Source: Azolla pinnata (taxonomy: Eukaryota > Streptophyta > Polypodiopsida > Salviniales > Salviniaceae). From it: 64,000 bases of DNA. Made by a program: the position numbers and the translations under genes. A model generated the notes under the pieces. That model ran no database searches. It was not told the DNA's origin and saw nothing but the letters and a program-made list of their open reading frames with translations. The stretch lies in assembly GCA_037176905.1 (NCBI GenBank), contig JBBBWG010021111.1, forward strand, positions 62,001 to 126,000, given 5' to 3'. This document shows, piece by piece, positions 37,727-50,100 of the stretch (its first letter is position 1; each line of letters opens with the position of its first letter).

Positions 37727-40700
37727 CATATACCAATGTGAAGGTTCACATGTTGTATTGTTGCATTTAAGCATATCTAGATTGTAATGAAGCAGTTTCA
37801 GCTACCAATGTCAAGATTAAGTTTCAGATGGTACAAGATTAATTCCAAACATGCATATATATAATTAAGCAGTTCCATTGGTCTCATTGAGTTTCTGTGC
37901 ACTGCAGTCTTTGGCCAGCCACATAAAAGAAATGATTGAACTTGTGGATGTAATCTTCAAATGGTCAGTTCTGCGCTTTTGTGAGTCTAATACCACTTGC
38001 CTTCTAAAGGTAAATATTTTTGCTTTTTCATTTGCCATGATTGATAAAAAGTACCTGCATGTTGGATGTAAAGATCATGGTGTGTTTATATAGGTTCTTG
38101 AGTTTCTACCAGAGTTTGTTGAAGCCATGAAAAATGAAGGTTATACACTCTCAGAATATGAGGCTAATGTACTTCTTCCTTGTTTAGTGGAAAAGGTAAA
38201 ACCTTTTCTATTGACACTATCAAAATTGCAATTTGCATACTATCTATACGTGTTTTATGTTTAATGAGATTTGACTGAATCTCATTTATGTTGTTGCACA
38301 AGTAGTCAGGACATAATATAGAGAAGGTCCGGGAGAAAATGCGAGAACTTACAAAACTCATATGCTGTATATATCCAACATCGAAACTGTTTGTATATAT
38401 CTTAGAGGGCTTGAAGTCGAAGAATAATCGCACTCGGATTGAATGTGTTGATCACATTGGCTATTTGATTGAAAGGGTTGGTGTAGAGGTAATATTTTTT
38501 TATTAGCTTTACTGTACTTAAATTTCTGTACTCATGCTAGAAACGAAGTGTCTGGGTGTTTTTAGGTATGTGGACCAACAAAGGCATTGCAGTCCATTTC
38601 TGCACTTACGTCTGAAAGAGATGGGGAGATTCGAAAATCTGCATTACAAACTTTATCGATAGCATATAAAATTTTGGGTATATTGTAGTTTATTTGATCC
38701 CAATGTTTACAGACTAATAGTTTGACAAACTTAATAGCAAGGTAAATCTCTCATCTGGTTTGCAGGGGATGATATATGGAGGCATATTGGGAAACTTTCT
38801 GATGCTCAGAGAAGCATGCTTGACGATAAATTCAAGTGGAAGGTAGAATTGCTCACTACACCACAGATAAGACTTTGTAAATTGTGATCATTATGAATAC
38901 GCTAAAATCTGGAGGTATAATGCAGGCACGAGAGATGGATAGGAAAGGTGAAGGGAAACCTGGAGTAGACAGGCCTGGTCAACTTAGTTCCCATGAAAAT
39001 GGGTACGCAAAGGGATGCTTCTATACATCATCTGTTCTTGCTTTTGACCTTTGGTTTATCTTTTCCTTTTCCTCTTTTGATAGTATTGATGCTGAGCAGA
39101 GTGTTGAAATGTTGCCCAGGCAATCAATGGCTTTATTACAGGCACAAAGGTGACTGAAGAGTGCTCTAAAAGTTCGTTCTGTTTTCTCGTTGAAATCTCT
39201 TACTCCCTGTTGCCTTGCAGCATGGCTCGCTCCCAGTACGGACATCACGATTCTGGATTTGAGCATGCAAGCAGCCATACTTTCTCCTCCACAGCCAGTC
39301 CATCTGATTGGAATGAAGCTTTAGACATTATTGATTCTGGCGTCACTCCAGAACACGTGAGATTTGAAGCAATTACACAAAAGTGATGGCAGGTGATTAG
39401 TGTAGCGCTCATGCTTATTTTGTTGAGTGCAGGCTGTTGAAGGTATGAAGTTGGTGTGTCATGAACTAAATCAAGCTGGAGCCGATCCTGAAGGGTCATC
39501 TCTGGATGATATTTCAAAAGATGCAGATCGGCTTGTACTAAGTTTAACAAAGAAGGTCGATGTTCAGATAGTTGGATTGATATCTGAGGATTGAAATAAT
39601 ATTTTGTAAAGGTTCCATGTCGGAGGCATCATTTTCTTTTTTGCTATGCAGGTGGCAACGACATTTCATTTGGGTCTTGGAGGAGCATCATCGAGGTCTT
39701 GTAAATACGTGTTGAACACATTGATGCAAGTGAGTAGTGTAATCAACTCATTGAAATGCTTCCAGAAAGTTTTGAGTATAATAAGACTTTACGTTTTCTG
39801 GATTAACAGACATTTCAGCTGAAGAAGCTAGCACACCATGTGCAGCAAAACACATTGAACAGACTCATTATGGAGCTCCTGCTGTGGCTCCTGGATGAGC
39901 GAGTTCCACTCATGGATGATGGAAGTCAACTGTTGAAAGCCTTGAATGTTCTGATGCTAAAGATTTTGGTCGGCATATTTCTTTATATGTAAACCTTTTT
40001 TCGTAAGAGACGGAAAAATTACGTAAAAATAAACATGGTGTCATATTTGCAGGAAAATGCAGATCGCACATCAGCTTTTGTGGTGCTTATACAACTTTTG
40101 AGGCCATTAGACTTATCAAGAATTCCTGGTTCCAACTCTGAAGCATCAGCACTTATACGAAGTCAAAAGTTTTCAGACCTGGTGGTTAAATGCTTGATCA
40201 AGCTTACCAAGGTTGCATACATCTCTGGTATTTTATATATTTCGAGCTATATGAAGTAGATTTGTGGCATTCACATCTGCATTCTAATGTCAGGTGCTAA
40301 GTGCAACCATTTACGAAGTTGATTTGGATCGCCTTTTGCAAAGTATACACGAATACTTGCAAGACTTGGGGATGGAAGAAATCCGACGAAGGTCAGGAAA
40401 ACGGTCCTCATTCATACACAGTCTTTTTCTTTATGTATAGCATTTGTTGTTGAAGTTAATTGCATTCCTATGCGTTTATCAGAGCTGGTGCAGATGATAA
40501 ACCACTGAGGATGGTGAAGACCGTCCTTCATGAGCTTGTGAAATTGCGTGGAACTTCCATCAAAGGACACTTGTCGATGGTTCCTATTGACTTAGAACCA
40601 CAGCCGATTATTCTAGCATACATTGATTTAAATCTTCAGGTACTTCACTTCAGTGAATCGAAAGTTTATGAAAAGAAATCATCAGCTATTTTAACAAAAT

Positions 40701-42065
40701 CTAACTGTTATTCGTTTTATACCATCGCCCAGACTCTCGCAGCTGCTAGGATGTTGACGCCGTCTGGTGCGGTCAGTCAGGGGCATTGGTCTGACTCTGG
40801 TCAGAATGGTGCTGCTTCACCTGTTCCTCATTCTAACGAAGCACAGTTGAAGGTAAGAAATGCTAAATTTCACCTAAAACTGTTCGCAGAAGGTTTTACT
40901 TATGGGAACTTTTTGTGTTTCCTAAAATAGCAAGAACTTGCCGCGATCTTCAAGAAAATTGGTGACAAGCAAACATGCACGATCGGCTTGTACGAGCTGT
41001 ATCGTATAACACAACTTTATCCGCAGGTCTCTTCTCATGACCTTATTATTCCTTTCATGCTTTATGGTATAATTGCATTTTTATCTCATAGGATCTTTTT
41101 TGCACCCAACCCAGGTGGACATATTTTCTCAGTTGCAAAATGCGAGCGAGGCGTTTAGGACGTATATTCGTGATGGATTGGCACAGGTCTAATCTTATGC
41201 AAAATCAAATCTAATTCAACAGGCATATTCTGGATACATGCTCTAAATAATTTCTTTTTGTTTTGGTTTTCAATTGAAAATACCTAATTTCTGGTTGTAC
41301 TAGATGGAAAAGAATGCTGCGGCAGGAAGGACTCCAGGAAGTTTTCCTGTTGCTACTCCGCCACCTGTTTCTTCACCTGTTCTAAGCTCTCCTAAAATAG
41401 CTATGACTTCATCTCTCAATACGAGATTGCAATCGATGAGACTAGATTGCCAACATCAAGATGCGACTGACCACGTAAATGGTAGCAACACGTCTCCAAG
41501 TTCAGACTTCAGGAAAGAATACCAGACTCGAGCTTTTCCTGGGGTAAATGAAGCCCTGTCTAATTTAGGCGGTGAGTTTGATCACTCAGATCTCTGTTTG
41601 TAGTTATTTTATCCTTGCCTTGGGTCAGTGAATTCTATTTTTTTCTCCTATTGACCGGATTATGGAGCCTGACTGCGCTTAGTATTAGCTTTGCATATAG
41701 ATATATATCCGTGCTACTTGAATTGTGAGATTGTTGTTTGAATGATGCCTATTTTACTTTCCTTGTTAAAAGGGGAAGGAAGACCAGATTATGGAGCACC
41801 GGTGCCAGGAACATTGGATGCAATCAGGGAGAGAATGAAGAACATACAAGCAGCAGCTGCTGGAAAAGTACCTAGTTCGGGGCAATACAGTAATGGATCG
41901 CTTCAGACAGTAGTGAGTTCACGATCGTTGGATGTCACGAGCATGGAATCTGTTTCGAGTGGAGAAATGGGCCAACACCCTGCTCCACATGAAGACAAAG
42001 CTTTGTCTGGCTTACAGGCTAGAATGGAGAGGCTGAAGAGCGGAGCGCTTGGAAATCTGGTATAA
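26445..42065 (+). CDS. MOR1: MOR1/GEM1, XMAP215-family microtubule polymerase
   Basis: TOG-array protein that binds tubulin and organises cortical, spindle and phragmoplast microtubules. I traced 54 exons; all phases close to 2,036 residues (Arabidopsis 1,978). Exons: 26445-26604, 26804-26909, 29337-29460, 29564-29643, 29718-29895, 29981-30045, 30138-30220, 30303-30388, 30546-30659, 30728-30847, 30930-31032, 31570-31706, 31800-31865, 31994-32123, 32197-32240, 32460-32537, 33121-33216, 33306-33411, 33770-33879, 33962-34049, 34127-34227, 34313-34420, 34553-34658, 34740-34819, 34927-35073, 35701-35776, 35881-36005, 36088-36198, 36277-36426, 36519-36593, 36683-36761, 36828-36955, 37033-37134, 37227-37301, 37384-37479, 37908-38009, 38094-38195, 38306-38488, 38566-38677, 38766-38842, 38926-39002, 39084-39149, 39221-39356, 39433-39555, 39652-39729, 39810-39968, 40053-40211, 40294-40391, 40483-40639, 40733-40852, 40931-41026, 41115-41186, 41304-41571, 41773-42065. 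It begins MSEDEKLLKEAKKLPWEDRL. TOG landmarks include VPAIDVMFQA, LPELFDHQDQNVRASAKG and KSAASMLSGKK, and the C-terminal DKALSGLQARMERLK is conserved. Intron 11 uses a GC donor. Confidence 0.98.
27598..28455. repeat. Diverged repeat A in MOR1 intron 2, three copies
   Basis: Copies at about 27598-27870, 27940-28203 and 28204-28455 share CTTGGGCTCATTCT, CTGGTTGAACC, GATGAGCA and GAAGGTTCTG. The unit is about 250-275 bases and the copies are clearly aged. Confidence 0.8.
28478..28960. repeat. Diverged repeat B in MOR1 intron 2, three copies
   Basis: Three units of about 160 bases starting near 28478, 28641 and 28811, sharing GTAACTTGCTTGA-like, TAAGAGATGTCA-like, GTAAGACATGCCAATGTATG and GTTGTCA words. 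This family is distinct from repeat A beside it. Confidence 0.8.
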
Positions 42066-45000
42066 GATAAATTTTTTGTTCATATTTCACCTAGTAGCCA
42101 GAAAACCAGAAAAACATTCCATTCCCTTCAATCGGGAGTGTTCTTATCTATCTAACAGGGGATTCGTCGCCCTTTTTAATGCAAAGAAGGAAGCAAGCAA
42201 GCAAAAGCAAAGGTTGTGTGCAGAGTCAAAAATCCTTTTGAAAGTGTTGTAAATCAGAATTGGCAACTACTACATGTTTGTTTTTTGAGGGGGTACAAGC
42301 TCTTGAAGCTTTTTTTCCCTTCTGTATAAATTTTTTGCAGAGAATGCCATCTTTTGTGTCCATCCAGAAGTGTGCTTCCCTCCCTTGTTTTTGTTCCTCT
42401 TCTCCATTGCAAATTGCAATGATCCATGCCGCCGCTCGGAGTCGTGCCGTCTGTTTGTGAGCCCTTTTCTAGTGCCAAACTTTTGTTTGAGTCCTTCCCA
42501 TGTATACATGTTGAATCACCTTCTTTTAAGTGAATTTTTGCAGGGTTAAGTTTGTACTGAAATAGTGTGTCAGTTTGCTTGCTCATTGCTCAATGCCAGA
42601 TACATTGTTTGCTAAAAGATTACCCCAACAAAAGATTAACCAACAAAGGATTTTGGCTAAGTTTGCTAATAGATTAAACCAACACAAAGGGTCTTTGTTT
42701 GGGATTGCATTGTTGTTCTGATCCACAGGTTTTGATGACGTTCCTCTGCATTCCCTAGAAAGGTTTTAACTGTCTGACATCCTTTTTGATTTCTTGAAGT
42801 CTGAATTCAGATCACGGGCATATGGTGAAATCATGTCAAGCCCTAAGCTTAACATTGGGGGGGAAATTGCATATGTTACTTGGGAAACTCCCCCTCCGCA
42901 TATGCTCTGGAAGACTAGCGGAATATGTATGTTCCTTTGGTACGCTTCCTGCACCCTCTTTGATCATCTTTTTGATTAGTAAAAGGTTGTTAAACACAGA
43001 GAGAATCATTGCCTGAACGGCATGTGAAAAACACTGACAAGAAAAATGCCCACATACTTGATCAGCAACACACATACCTTTGAAATGCTTTGTTTAAACA
43101 GGATTACAGCAACGCCACACTCTTTGCCGTGTGGAGCAGTGGGTTGGGAGGGTGAAAAGGATTCTCTCTCCATTCTTCTCATAAAGTTCTTAACCAAAAT
43201 CTTTTCCTTTCCAGCAGCTAAGTTTGACCTTGGGCGACCAGAGGCGCTCTCCCGTCAATCAGAGTTGTTCAAAGACTATATTTCTCTCTGCCTTTCTTTT
43301 TCTAGGGAGGATAAAACAATTTACTCCTCAACCCTAAAGCAACTTCAAGGCATTGGAACCACCATGGCGTGGAGGAGGTCCTGCAACTTGCCCCCCCTTA
43401 GAAGAGAAGAAGCATGTGCAATTGCGGGGTGAATTGAAAGTGGGAAGTTTTGGTTTTTTTTAATTTACATGCCGACAAGTCTTTGATTATTCATCCTATT
43501 AGTGAAACTGCCATTTGCAGATAAATATTGAATGGATTTGACAAGCTCTCTTTACCTTCTTACCACCCCCCTGGTTTACAATCGATGTTGCTCTTGTGTT
43601 TCCATCAATGCAAAGCTTCTCGCTCGCCACAAACTGCTGCGTTTCTTCAAAGTTCGCATTCAATATTTTCTTGGGTAATTCATCCACTTGGAAGAGCAAA
43701 TCTGTATTTAATGGCATATACGCATTGTGTGCGTATGTATTTAGACCAAGTCTGCTTTGGGCCCAGTCACCACACTGCCTGGTTTTGTGAACATTGAAGG
43801 ATCCAGAAGAAATTCTGAGAATGGACCTTACAACAAGTAGCCATGTCATTCCCATGACGCTGTGACAGTTAAGAGGGAGCTGATGCAATGTAGGGGCTCT
43901 TGCAACCTGATGGCTCCGGGCAAGCCGTCTCTTCGTGTGCCTTTACATTGATTGGCTTCATATTGCTCAACCTAATCCAAATTGATCATCTGGCAGGCGT
44001 TGAGGATTCCTTCGATTGGTGATCAGGTTTCAACTCCCCCAACCCACATCATGGCGAGTGGAATCTAAAGAGATAGGTTTTGCGTGACCATCCGTGGAAA
44101 GGGTTGTCAAGCAACAACACCCACTTCAGAGCTAGTCACGCGCTTCGAATTCAATGAGCAGCTCGAATGTCTCCACATATGCATCACATTTCGGGATCAA
44201 ACTATTACAAGTTTGGCATCGGGGCGTCGTTCTGAGTATGGGGGAACGAAACGTGAAGAGGAAAAACCTGCGCTATACAAACCGAGGGATTGTCGTGATT
44301 GTGTACATACATACCACAAGAACGATCGGACATAAATGCCTGTAGATGGGTAGCTTACCAGTAAGGTTGTGAAGACGGGGGGATGTTTGTCGATCATTCA
44401 TTCATTCATTCAAGTCGCGATTGATTGCGCAATCCCTCATTTCTGATGATTTTCTTCGCGCTTTGTTTGACTTGTGGGCGATACAGGGCAGGCAGGCAGG
44501 CAGCGGAGGAAGCCTTTTTTTTGGTTGTCGAGGTAGTTGAATGCTTTGGGGGGGGGGGGGAAACCTTGCATAAAAGCCAAAGAGGGTAGAAGATATCGTT
44601 AGGGTTTGTTGAATCACATAATTACGATCGATCGATCGATCGATCACAGCGACAAAGAAGAAAGAAAAGGATCTGCCGTTGCTTCTCCCATCGATGTATG
44701 TACCTGTGCTCTCGAGAGGCGGGCGATCGTCTCTTCTCGCGATGGGAAGAGGTTGTCGCGCATGTTGCCGTTCGTGGTGTAGTTACTCGCGTTAGTACTA
44801 CTCTCTTTGGTTTCCCTGACTTCAAGATCTTTTTCTCGCATATGCCTCTTGAATGATAGGCATGCATACATACACACACATGGAGCGGAGCGAATTCGGA
44901 GGCGGCCGATGCCCGCAGTATTGTTCCAAACCCTAACCCTAAGAGGCCGAAGCTCGGAATGAGACGCTGTCATGATCCGACCCCCAAACCCTAACCCCTA

Positions 45001-45120
45001 TGGCCAAAGAAAGCTCTAATCCCGCCCCCTCCCATAGCTGTAAAACCCTAAATGGGGCTTGAACGAGTCCGAGGACGATTCAGAGGCCATAGCAATGACA
45101 AATGAGCAGAGGCTGAGAGA
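42066..45120. other. Intergenic downstream of MOR1, nothing coding recognised
   Basis: It includes the MOR1 3' region, a 13-base G run at 44548-44560, a (CGAT)n run at about 44626-44644, and short telo-box-like AAACCCTAA words near 44929, 44985 and 45043. Open frames are short and unrelated to known families. Confidence 0.5.
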
Positions 45121-45132
45121 CAAGAAGGAAAT

Positions 45133-45390
45133 CAATGAATGAATGGATGGATGAATGAATGCATCAATGGATGAATGAATGAATGAATGGATGAATGGAT
45201 GAATGAATGGATGGATGGATGGATGAATGGATGGATGGATGGATGAATGATCAGAAGGAAGAATGAATGGATGGATGAATGAATGGATGAATGAATCAAT
45301 GGATGAATGAATCAATGGATGAATGAATCAATGAATGGATGAATGAATCAATGGATGGATGGATGGATGGATGAATGAATGAATGATCAG
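45133..45390. repeat. (GAATGGATGAAT)n minisatellite
   Basis: Tetranucleotide GAAT/GGAT array interrupted by two GATCAGAAGGAAGAA segments (about 45248 and 45388), which suggests duplication of larger blocks. Two telo-box units (AAACCCTAAACCCTAG) follow at 45405. Confidence 0.9.
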
Positions 45391-45920
45391 AAGGAAGAAG
45401 GCAAACCCTAAACCCTAGCTAGCAGTCTGCAGATCATGCAATGAAAAGGATGGGATAAATGAGAGGATCTGAATGGAAGGGGGATTGGATAATGCTCAAA
45501 GCAGGTAACTAACTTAACGAACTCCTTTCCCTCTTCCTTTTTTTTTGGTTCTCTGAGTTTTTCTTCACAAAACCAAACCCAAACCCAAACCCAAAACCCA
45601 AACCCAACCAACACAGACAGACAGATCCTTCTGCTTTCCTCCCTGTCTGTTGTTGTTCTCTCTCTCTCTCTCCTTGTGTTCTGTTTCTCTCTTGCTCTTC
45701 TTTTCTTTCCTCTGCAGATCAGATCTCTGCTAATAATACATACTGCTGCCAAAATGCAGCCACAGCAAGGATGCTCTTCTCGCTCTTCTGCTGCTGGAAA
45801 GCTTGGGCTATGGAATCTCGCTCGCAGTCGACGCCAGTCGTTTAATTCTTTCTCGAGAAAGCTGCTCCTGCGAAAAACAAGAAGAACTCTCTCTCTCTCT
45901 CTCTCTCGGTTTCTGTGTTT

Positions 45921-46066
45921 CTGTGAAGAACCCATACACAGGAGAGAGCTTGCTTTTAGGCTATGTCTCTGCTGCTGCGCTTCAGAAAAGAAGCAGCAGC
46001 AGCAGCAGAGAGAGAGAGACATAGCCTTGAAGCAAGCTCCTCTTCTGTGCAATGGGTTCTTCACAG
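45921..46066 (+). ncRNA. Strong fold-back hairpin, candidate small-RNA (MIRNA-like) precursor
   Basis: The left arm 45921-45978 and the reverse complement of the right arm 45993-46066 share CTGTGAAGAACCCAT, GAGCTTGCTT and GGCTATGTCTCT in the same order, with only small bulges. About 50-55 base pairs surround a short loop, and total length is about 146 bases, in the normal plant pri-miRNA foldback range. Pairing stops sharply at both outer ends. The left arm has ACAGGAGAGAGCTTGC, which only loosely recalls miR156/157 (about 12 of 16 positions), so I do not assign it to that family. It lies about 1.1 kb upstream of the RING start codon and could be in its leader or be a separate unit. Strand and expression are unknown. 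Confidence 0.45.
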
Positions 46067-46404
46067 CTCTCCCATTTGCTCCTCCTGTACGTATCCCCCC
46101 CTTTCCCCTCTTCCAGATCTCTGATATGCACACATAAACGAACAACAACAACAACACATACAGAGAGCGGCAGAAACAGAGGAGAGAGCCATGGAATCAG
46201 CGAAACTTCTTCAGCTGCCAGTTTGTGTCTGCTTTACGCATGCTCCCCTTTCTCTCTCTCCCTTCATCTCTCTCTCTCTTCTTTCCCTCCCTCGGTCTGT
46301 GTCTTTTCCGTGGATTACATCAGAAAAGCTCTGAACAGATCGTAGCACGCGCAAATCCCTCCCCTTCCTCTCTTCTCCTGTGTTCTTAGCAGCCTCTCTC
46401 CCGC

Positions 46405-46412
46405 TCTCTCTA

Positions 46413-46469
<57 letters not shown>

Positions 46470-46475
46470 GTCTCT
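46405..46475. repeat. (CT)n tract
   Basis: Long pure CT dinucleotide run, likely in the promoter or leader of the RING gene. Such tracts can bind plant GAGA-binding (BBR/BPC) factors. Reading frames through it are meaningless. Confidence 0.9.
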
Positions 46476-46582
46476 CTTAAAGCTCGAGAGAGCGCGCATT
46501 TCAATTATACAGAAGAAGCAGTAGACCCAGCAGCCACAGCAGCAGGAGGGAGGAAGAGGGGGAGAGAAGAGCTGGAGCAATA

Positions 46583-46975
46583 GTGCTGCAAGAAGAAGAA
46601 GAAGAAGAAGAAGAAGAAGAAGAAGAAGAAGAAGAAGCGCGGAGGAGGAGGAGGAGGAGGAGGAGGAGGAGGAGGAAGAGCAGTAGAAGAAAGAGGACTG
46701 GAGTAGTAGTAGTGGTAGAAGAAGCGTGGAGAAGGAGGAGGAGGAGGAGAAGAAGAATTGTAGAAGAAAGAGGACCTGCAGTAGTAGAGAAGAAGAAGAA
46801 GAAGAATTGAAGAAGAATTGAAGAAGAAGAAGAAGAAGAATTGTAGAAGAAAGAGGACTGCAGGAGCAGCTGAAGAAGAAGAAGAACAAGAAGAAGAAGA
46901 AGAAGAAGAAGAAGGAAGACGAAGGGAGGGAAGGAAGGAAGAAGAATTGTGGAGAAGAAGAAGAAGGGCTTGGAA
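46583..46975. repeat. (GAA)n/(GAG)n purine tract
   Basis: About 390 bases of almost pure purine on the + strand, ending about 180 bases before the RING start codon. It includes duplicated GTAGAAGAAAGAGGA segments (about 46685, 46758, 46843). Confidence 0.9.
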
Positions 46976-47151
46976 GAAGTGATGGGGTTGAATGAGCAGG
47001 ATTAGGAGGAGTCAGTCTGATGATGAGGCTTCGGAAACCCTAACAGCAGGATTCCCGCATCGGAGCTTCCTTCCCCGGCCTTGCTTGATTCGCCCAGGAA
47101 GAATCTTCTGAGAGCTTCCTCTCCATCGCCCTTTGGGAAGCGCGAGAAGCC

Positions 47152-50100
47152 ATGGCGGCGGCAGCAGCAGCAGCTGCAGATCATCACGGCCTCCACGGAC
47201 CGGACTCGAAGCTCCATAGCCACCGGAGCAGTGCCCGCGAGACGACGGCGCCATGCCCCAAGATCAGCAGGCCTCCGATGCGGATTCTGCACAGCAGGCA
47301 CGCGGATGCGCGCTCGATCCACTCCGTTTCCTTGCGGAAGGTGCAGGAGGCGGAGGATGGAGATGGGAAGGGCGAGGGCGAGGGCGATGGCGATGGTGAT
47401 GCAGACGAGAAAGGGAACGGAGACGGAGACGGAGATGGAGATGGAGATGGAGATGGGAAGGCGAAGACGGCGATGAGTAGCTCGGCTGTGAGCTGGGACA
47501 GCCGGCGCTCTTACAGCAGCTCCATGATCAGACCTCCCTCGATGCTCGTCGGCAGCAGCTATGGCGACGAGGAGAAGCTTCCTGCTGCGATCGAGCCGCA
47601 GCAGAAGGCGAAGGCGAAGGCGAGCCTGATGAAGAGGCTGGGCTCCTTCCTTTCCTCGAGGAAGAAGCCTGATCGAGATCTCCCACCGAAGCCGAAGCCG
47701 AAGCCGAAGCCGAAGCCGAAGCTCTCGCAGGATTGTGGCTCGATTCAAGGCCCTCCTCGAGCCCTCGCTGCTGCTGCTGCTGCTGCTCTTCTTCCTCCTC
47801 CTCCTCCTCCTCCTCCATCTGCAGCCGCGAGCAGCGCTGCAGCTTCCATGGCGATGAGCTCCACGAGCTTGCGCTCGTCTTCGTCATCAGCGATGGTGGT
47901 GCAGGAACCGGGCTCCTCCTCGTCACGGGGTTTAGGGAGCGGCCGCCATGGAACCTCCTCCGCAAGCCGAGGAGCCGTCTCGCCATCGCCGTCTTCTGCT
48001 TCTTCTTCTTCCGCGGCGGCGGCGGCGGCTGCTTCTTCTTCTGCTGCTGCTTCTTCTGCTTCTGCTTCTGCTGCTGCTTCTGCTTCTGCTTCTGCTTCTT
48101 CCGCGGCGGCTGCTGCTGCGGCGGCGCACGCGAGGAGGAAGAGCCTGAGGCGCGTGTGGGAGCAGGTGGGAGGGAGAGTGTTCTCGTGCGGGAGCAGCAG
48201 CGGCCACATGAACGGGATCGCGATCTCTGAGAAGACGACGATGATGGAGCTCCCCCGATTCGCCATAGCCGCCGACCTCCCTCTCCTGCATCGCACCATC
48301 AGCAGCAGCAGCTCTAGAGGCCCCAGCTCCCGCGACGCCATCGCCTGCTTCGCGAGCCATGGCGATGGAAGCTCATCAGCTCCACAGCCGCAGCAGCCGC
48401 AGCCGCAGCAGCAGCAAGCGCAAGGGCGTCTCGAGGAAGAATCGGTCGCCATGGATGAGGCCTACTGGCTATCTCTGGCAGAATCCATTCTGGAGAAGCA
48501 ACGGCAAGGCGATGATGATGAAGAAGAAGAGGACGCGCAGCGGCGGCGGAGGCAGCAGAATCGCAGCAGCAGCAGCTATGACGATGGCGATGGCGATGGC
48601 GATGGCGATGGAGCTTCAGCGCCAGGTGAGCGTCGTTCTCCCTTACCTCCTGCTGCGTCTACGGCGGCGGCTGCTGCAGCTTCGTCTGCAGCTTCTTCCT
48701 CGTCTGCGGTCCTGGAATATGCCCCTCCTGCAGATCCTGCAAGCAGGGACGTTCTCGGGCTCCGTCATGAACCATGGAGCTTCGCTCCATGGCCGCAGCA
48801 GCAGCAGCAGCAGCAGGAAGGAGGCGACGGAATCGTCGGTAGTAGATCAGAGCGTCGGATGCTGGAAGAGCAGGAGGAGGAGGAAGAAGCGCCATCGCCA
48901 TGGCTGTCATCACCATCGTCGTCTTCCTCAGCATCACCACCGTCATCAGCATCGAAGCTTCCAGCGACGAGGACTGAAGGCAGCAGCAGCAGCAGAAGCG
49001 GATCTGCTGCGCCTGGGGTAGTAGAGCTCCACAGAGCCAAGGAGGAGCAGGAGGAGAAGAAGCCATGGAAGGCGATGATGCAGCTGACGACGGCGGGCAG
49101 ATCATCTGCTCACCGCCATCGCCGGGGAGAGCACTACTACGACGCCTTGCTGTCTCGCCATCACCGCCTGAACACGAGGCTGGAAGAGTCGCCATGCCTG
49201 CTCCACAGCCATCATCAGCAGCTGCAGCTGCAGCTGCAGCACAGGAGCACGGCTATGGCGGAAGCAGGAGGAGGAGGAGGAGGATTGAGGTCCAGATCGG
49301 AGTGCAGCAGCAGCAGCAGCACATGCGCGAAGATGAAGCATCATCAGAGCTGCTGCAAGGATGCGGTGGAAACGACGACGACGAGGGTTCGGAGCAAGAG
49401 CAGCGGATCGGTGGAGCAGCAGCAGTGTGCGAGCCATGGCCATCAGAATCGGAATCAGACTCAGACTCAGACTCAGAATCGGCCGCAGCAGCAGAATCAG
49501 AATCAGAATCAGAATCAGAATCAGAAGCAGCAGCAGATCAGCGATGGCGGAGAGAGCAGCAGCGTGGTGATGCGAGGAGCAGCAGATCGGATGATGATGA
49601 TGATGATGATGAAGGCGGAGCAGCAAGAAGAAGAAGGTGCAGGCGATGGCGATGGCGATGGCGGTGGCGTTGTTGCTGCTGCTGCTTCCAAGGAGGGGTT
49701 GCAGCCGCTGGAGAAGTTTCTGATGCAGGAGCGGGCGGATGTTCAAGCTTCCATGGAAGAAGCTCCGTCGCAGAAAGAGGAGGAAGAGGAAGAGGAGGAG
49801 ACAAGAGCAGCAGCAGCAGCAGCAGCAGCTATGGTGGAGGCGAGCTTGGGCGGCGGCTATGGCGGCGGGGGAGCAGGGGGAGGGAGGACGTCGCTCATGG
49901 CGCTGCTTCACGAGGAGAAGGAGGAGGAGGAAGGAGGCCGAGGTCGGGAGCAGCCGGCGATGGCGATGGTGGGCGATCATGACGAGGAGGAGGAGGAAGA
50001 AGAAGAAGCAGAAGAAGAAGATCTGGCGCTGCAGGATCGTCTGCAGATTCATGGAGAAGACGAAGACGAAGACGAAGACGACGACGAAGACGACGACGAA

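Noticed and set aside
45934-45954. miR156/157 in the left arm of the hairpin
   Set aside because: Only about 12 of 16 aligned bases agree and the 5' TGACAGAAG start is absent, so the family name is not supported.
45676-46137. 153-codon frame crossing the hairpin
   Set aside because: Its composition reflects CT and CAG repeats and the inverted repeat; there is no domain. The hairpin explains the region better.
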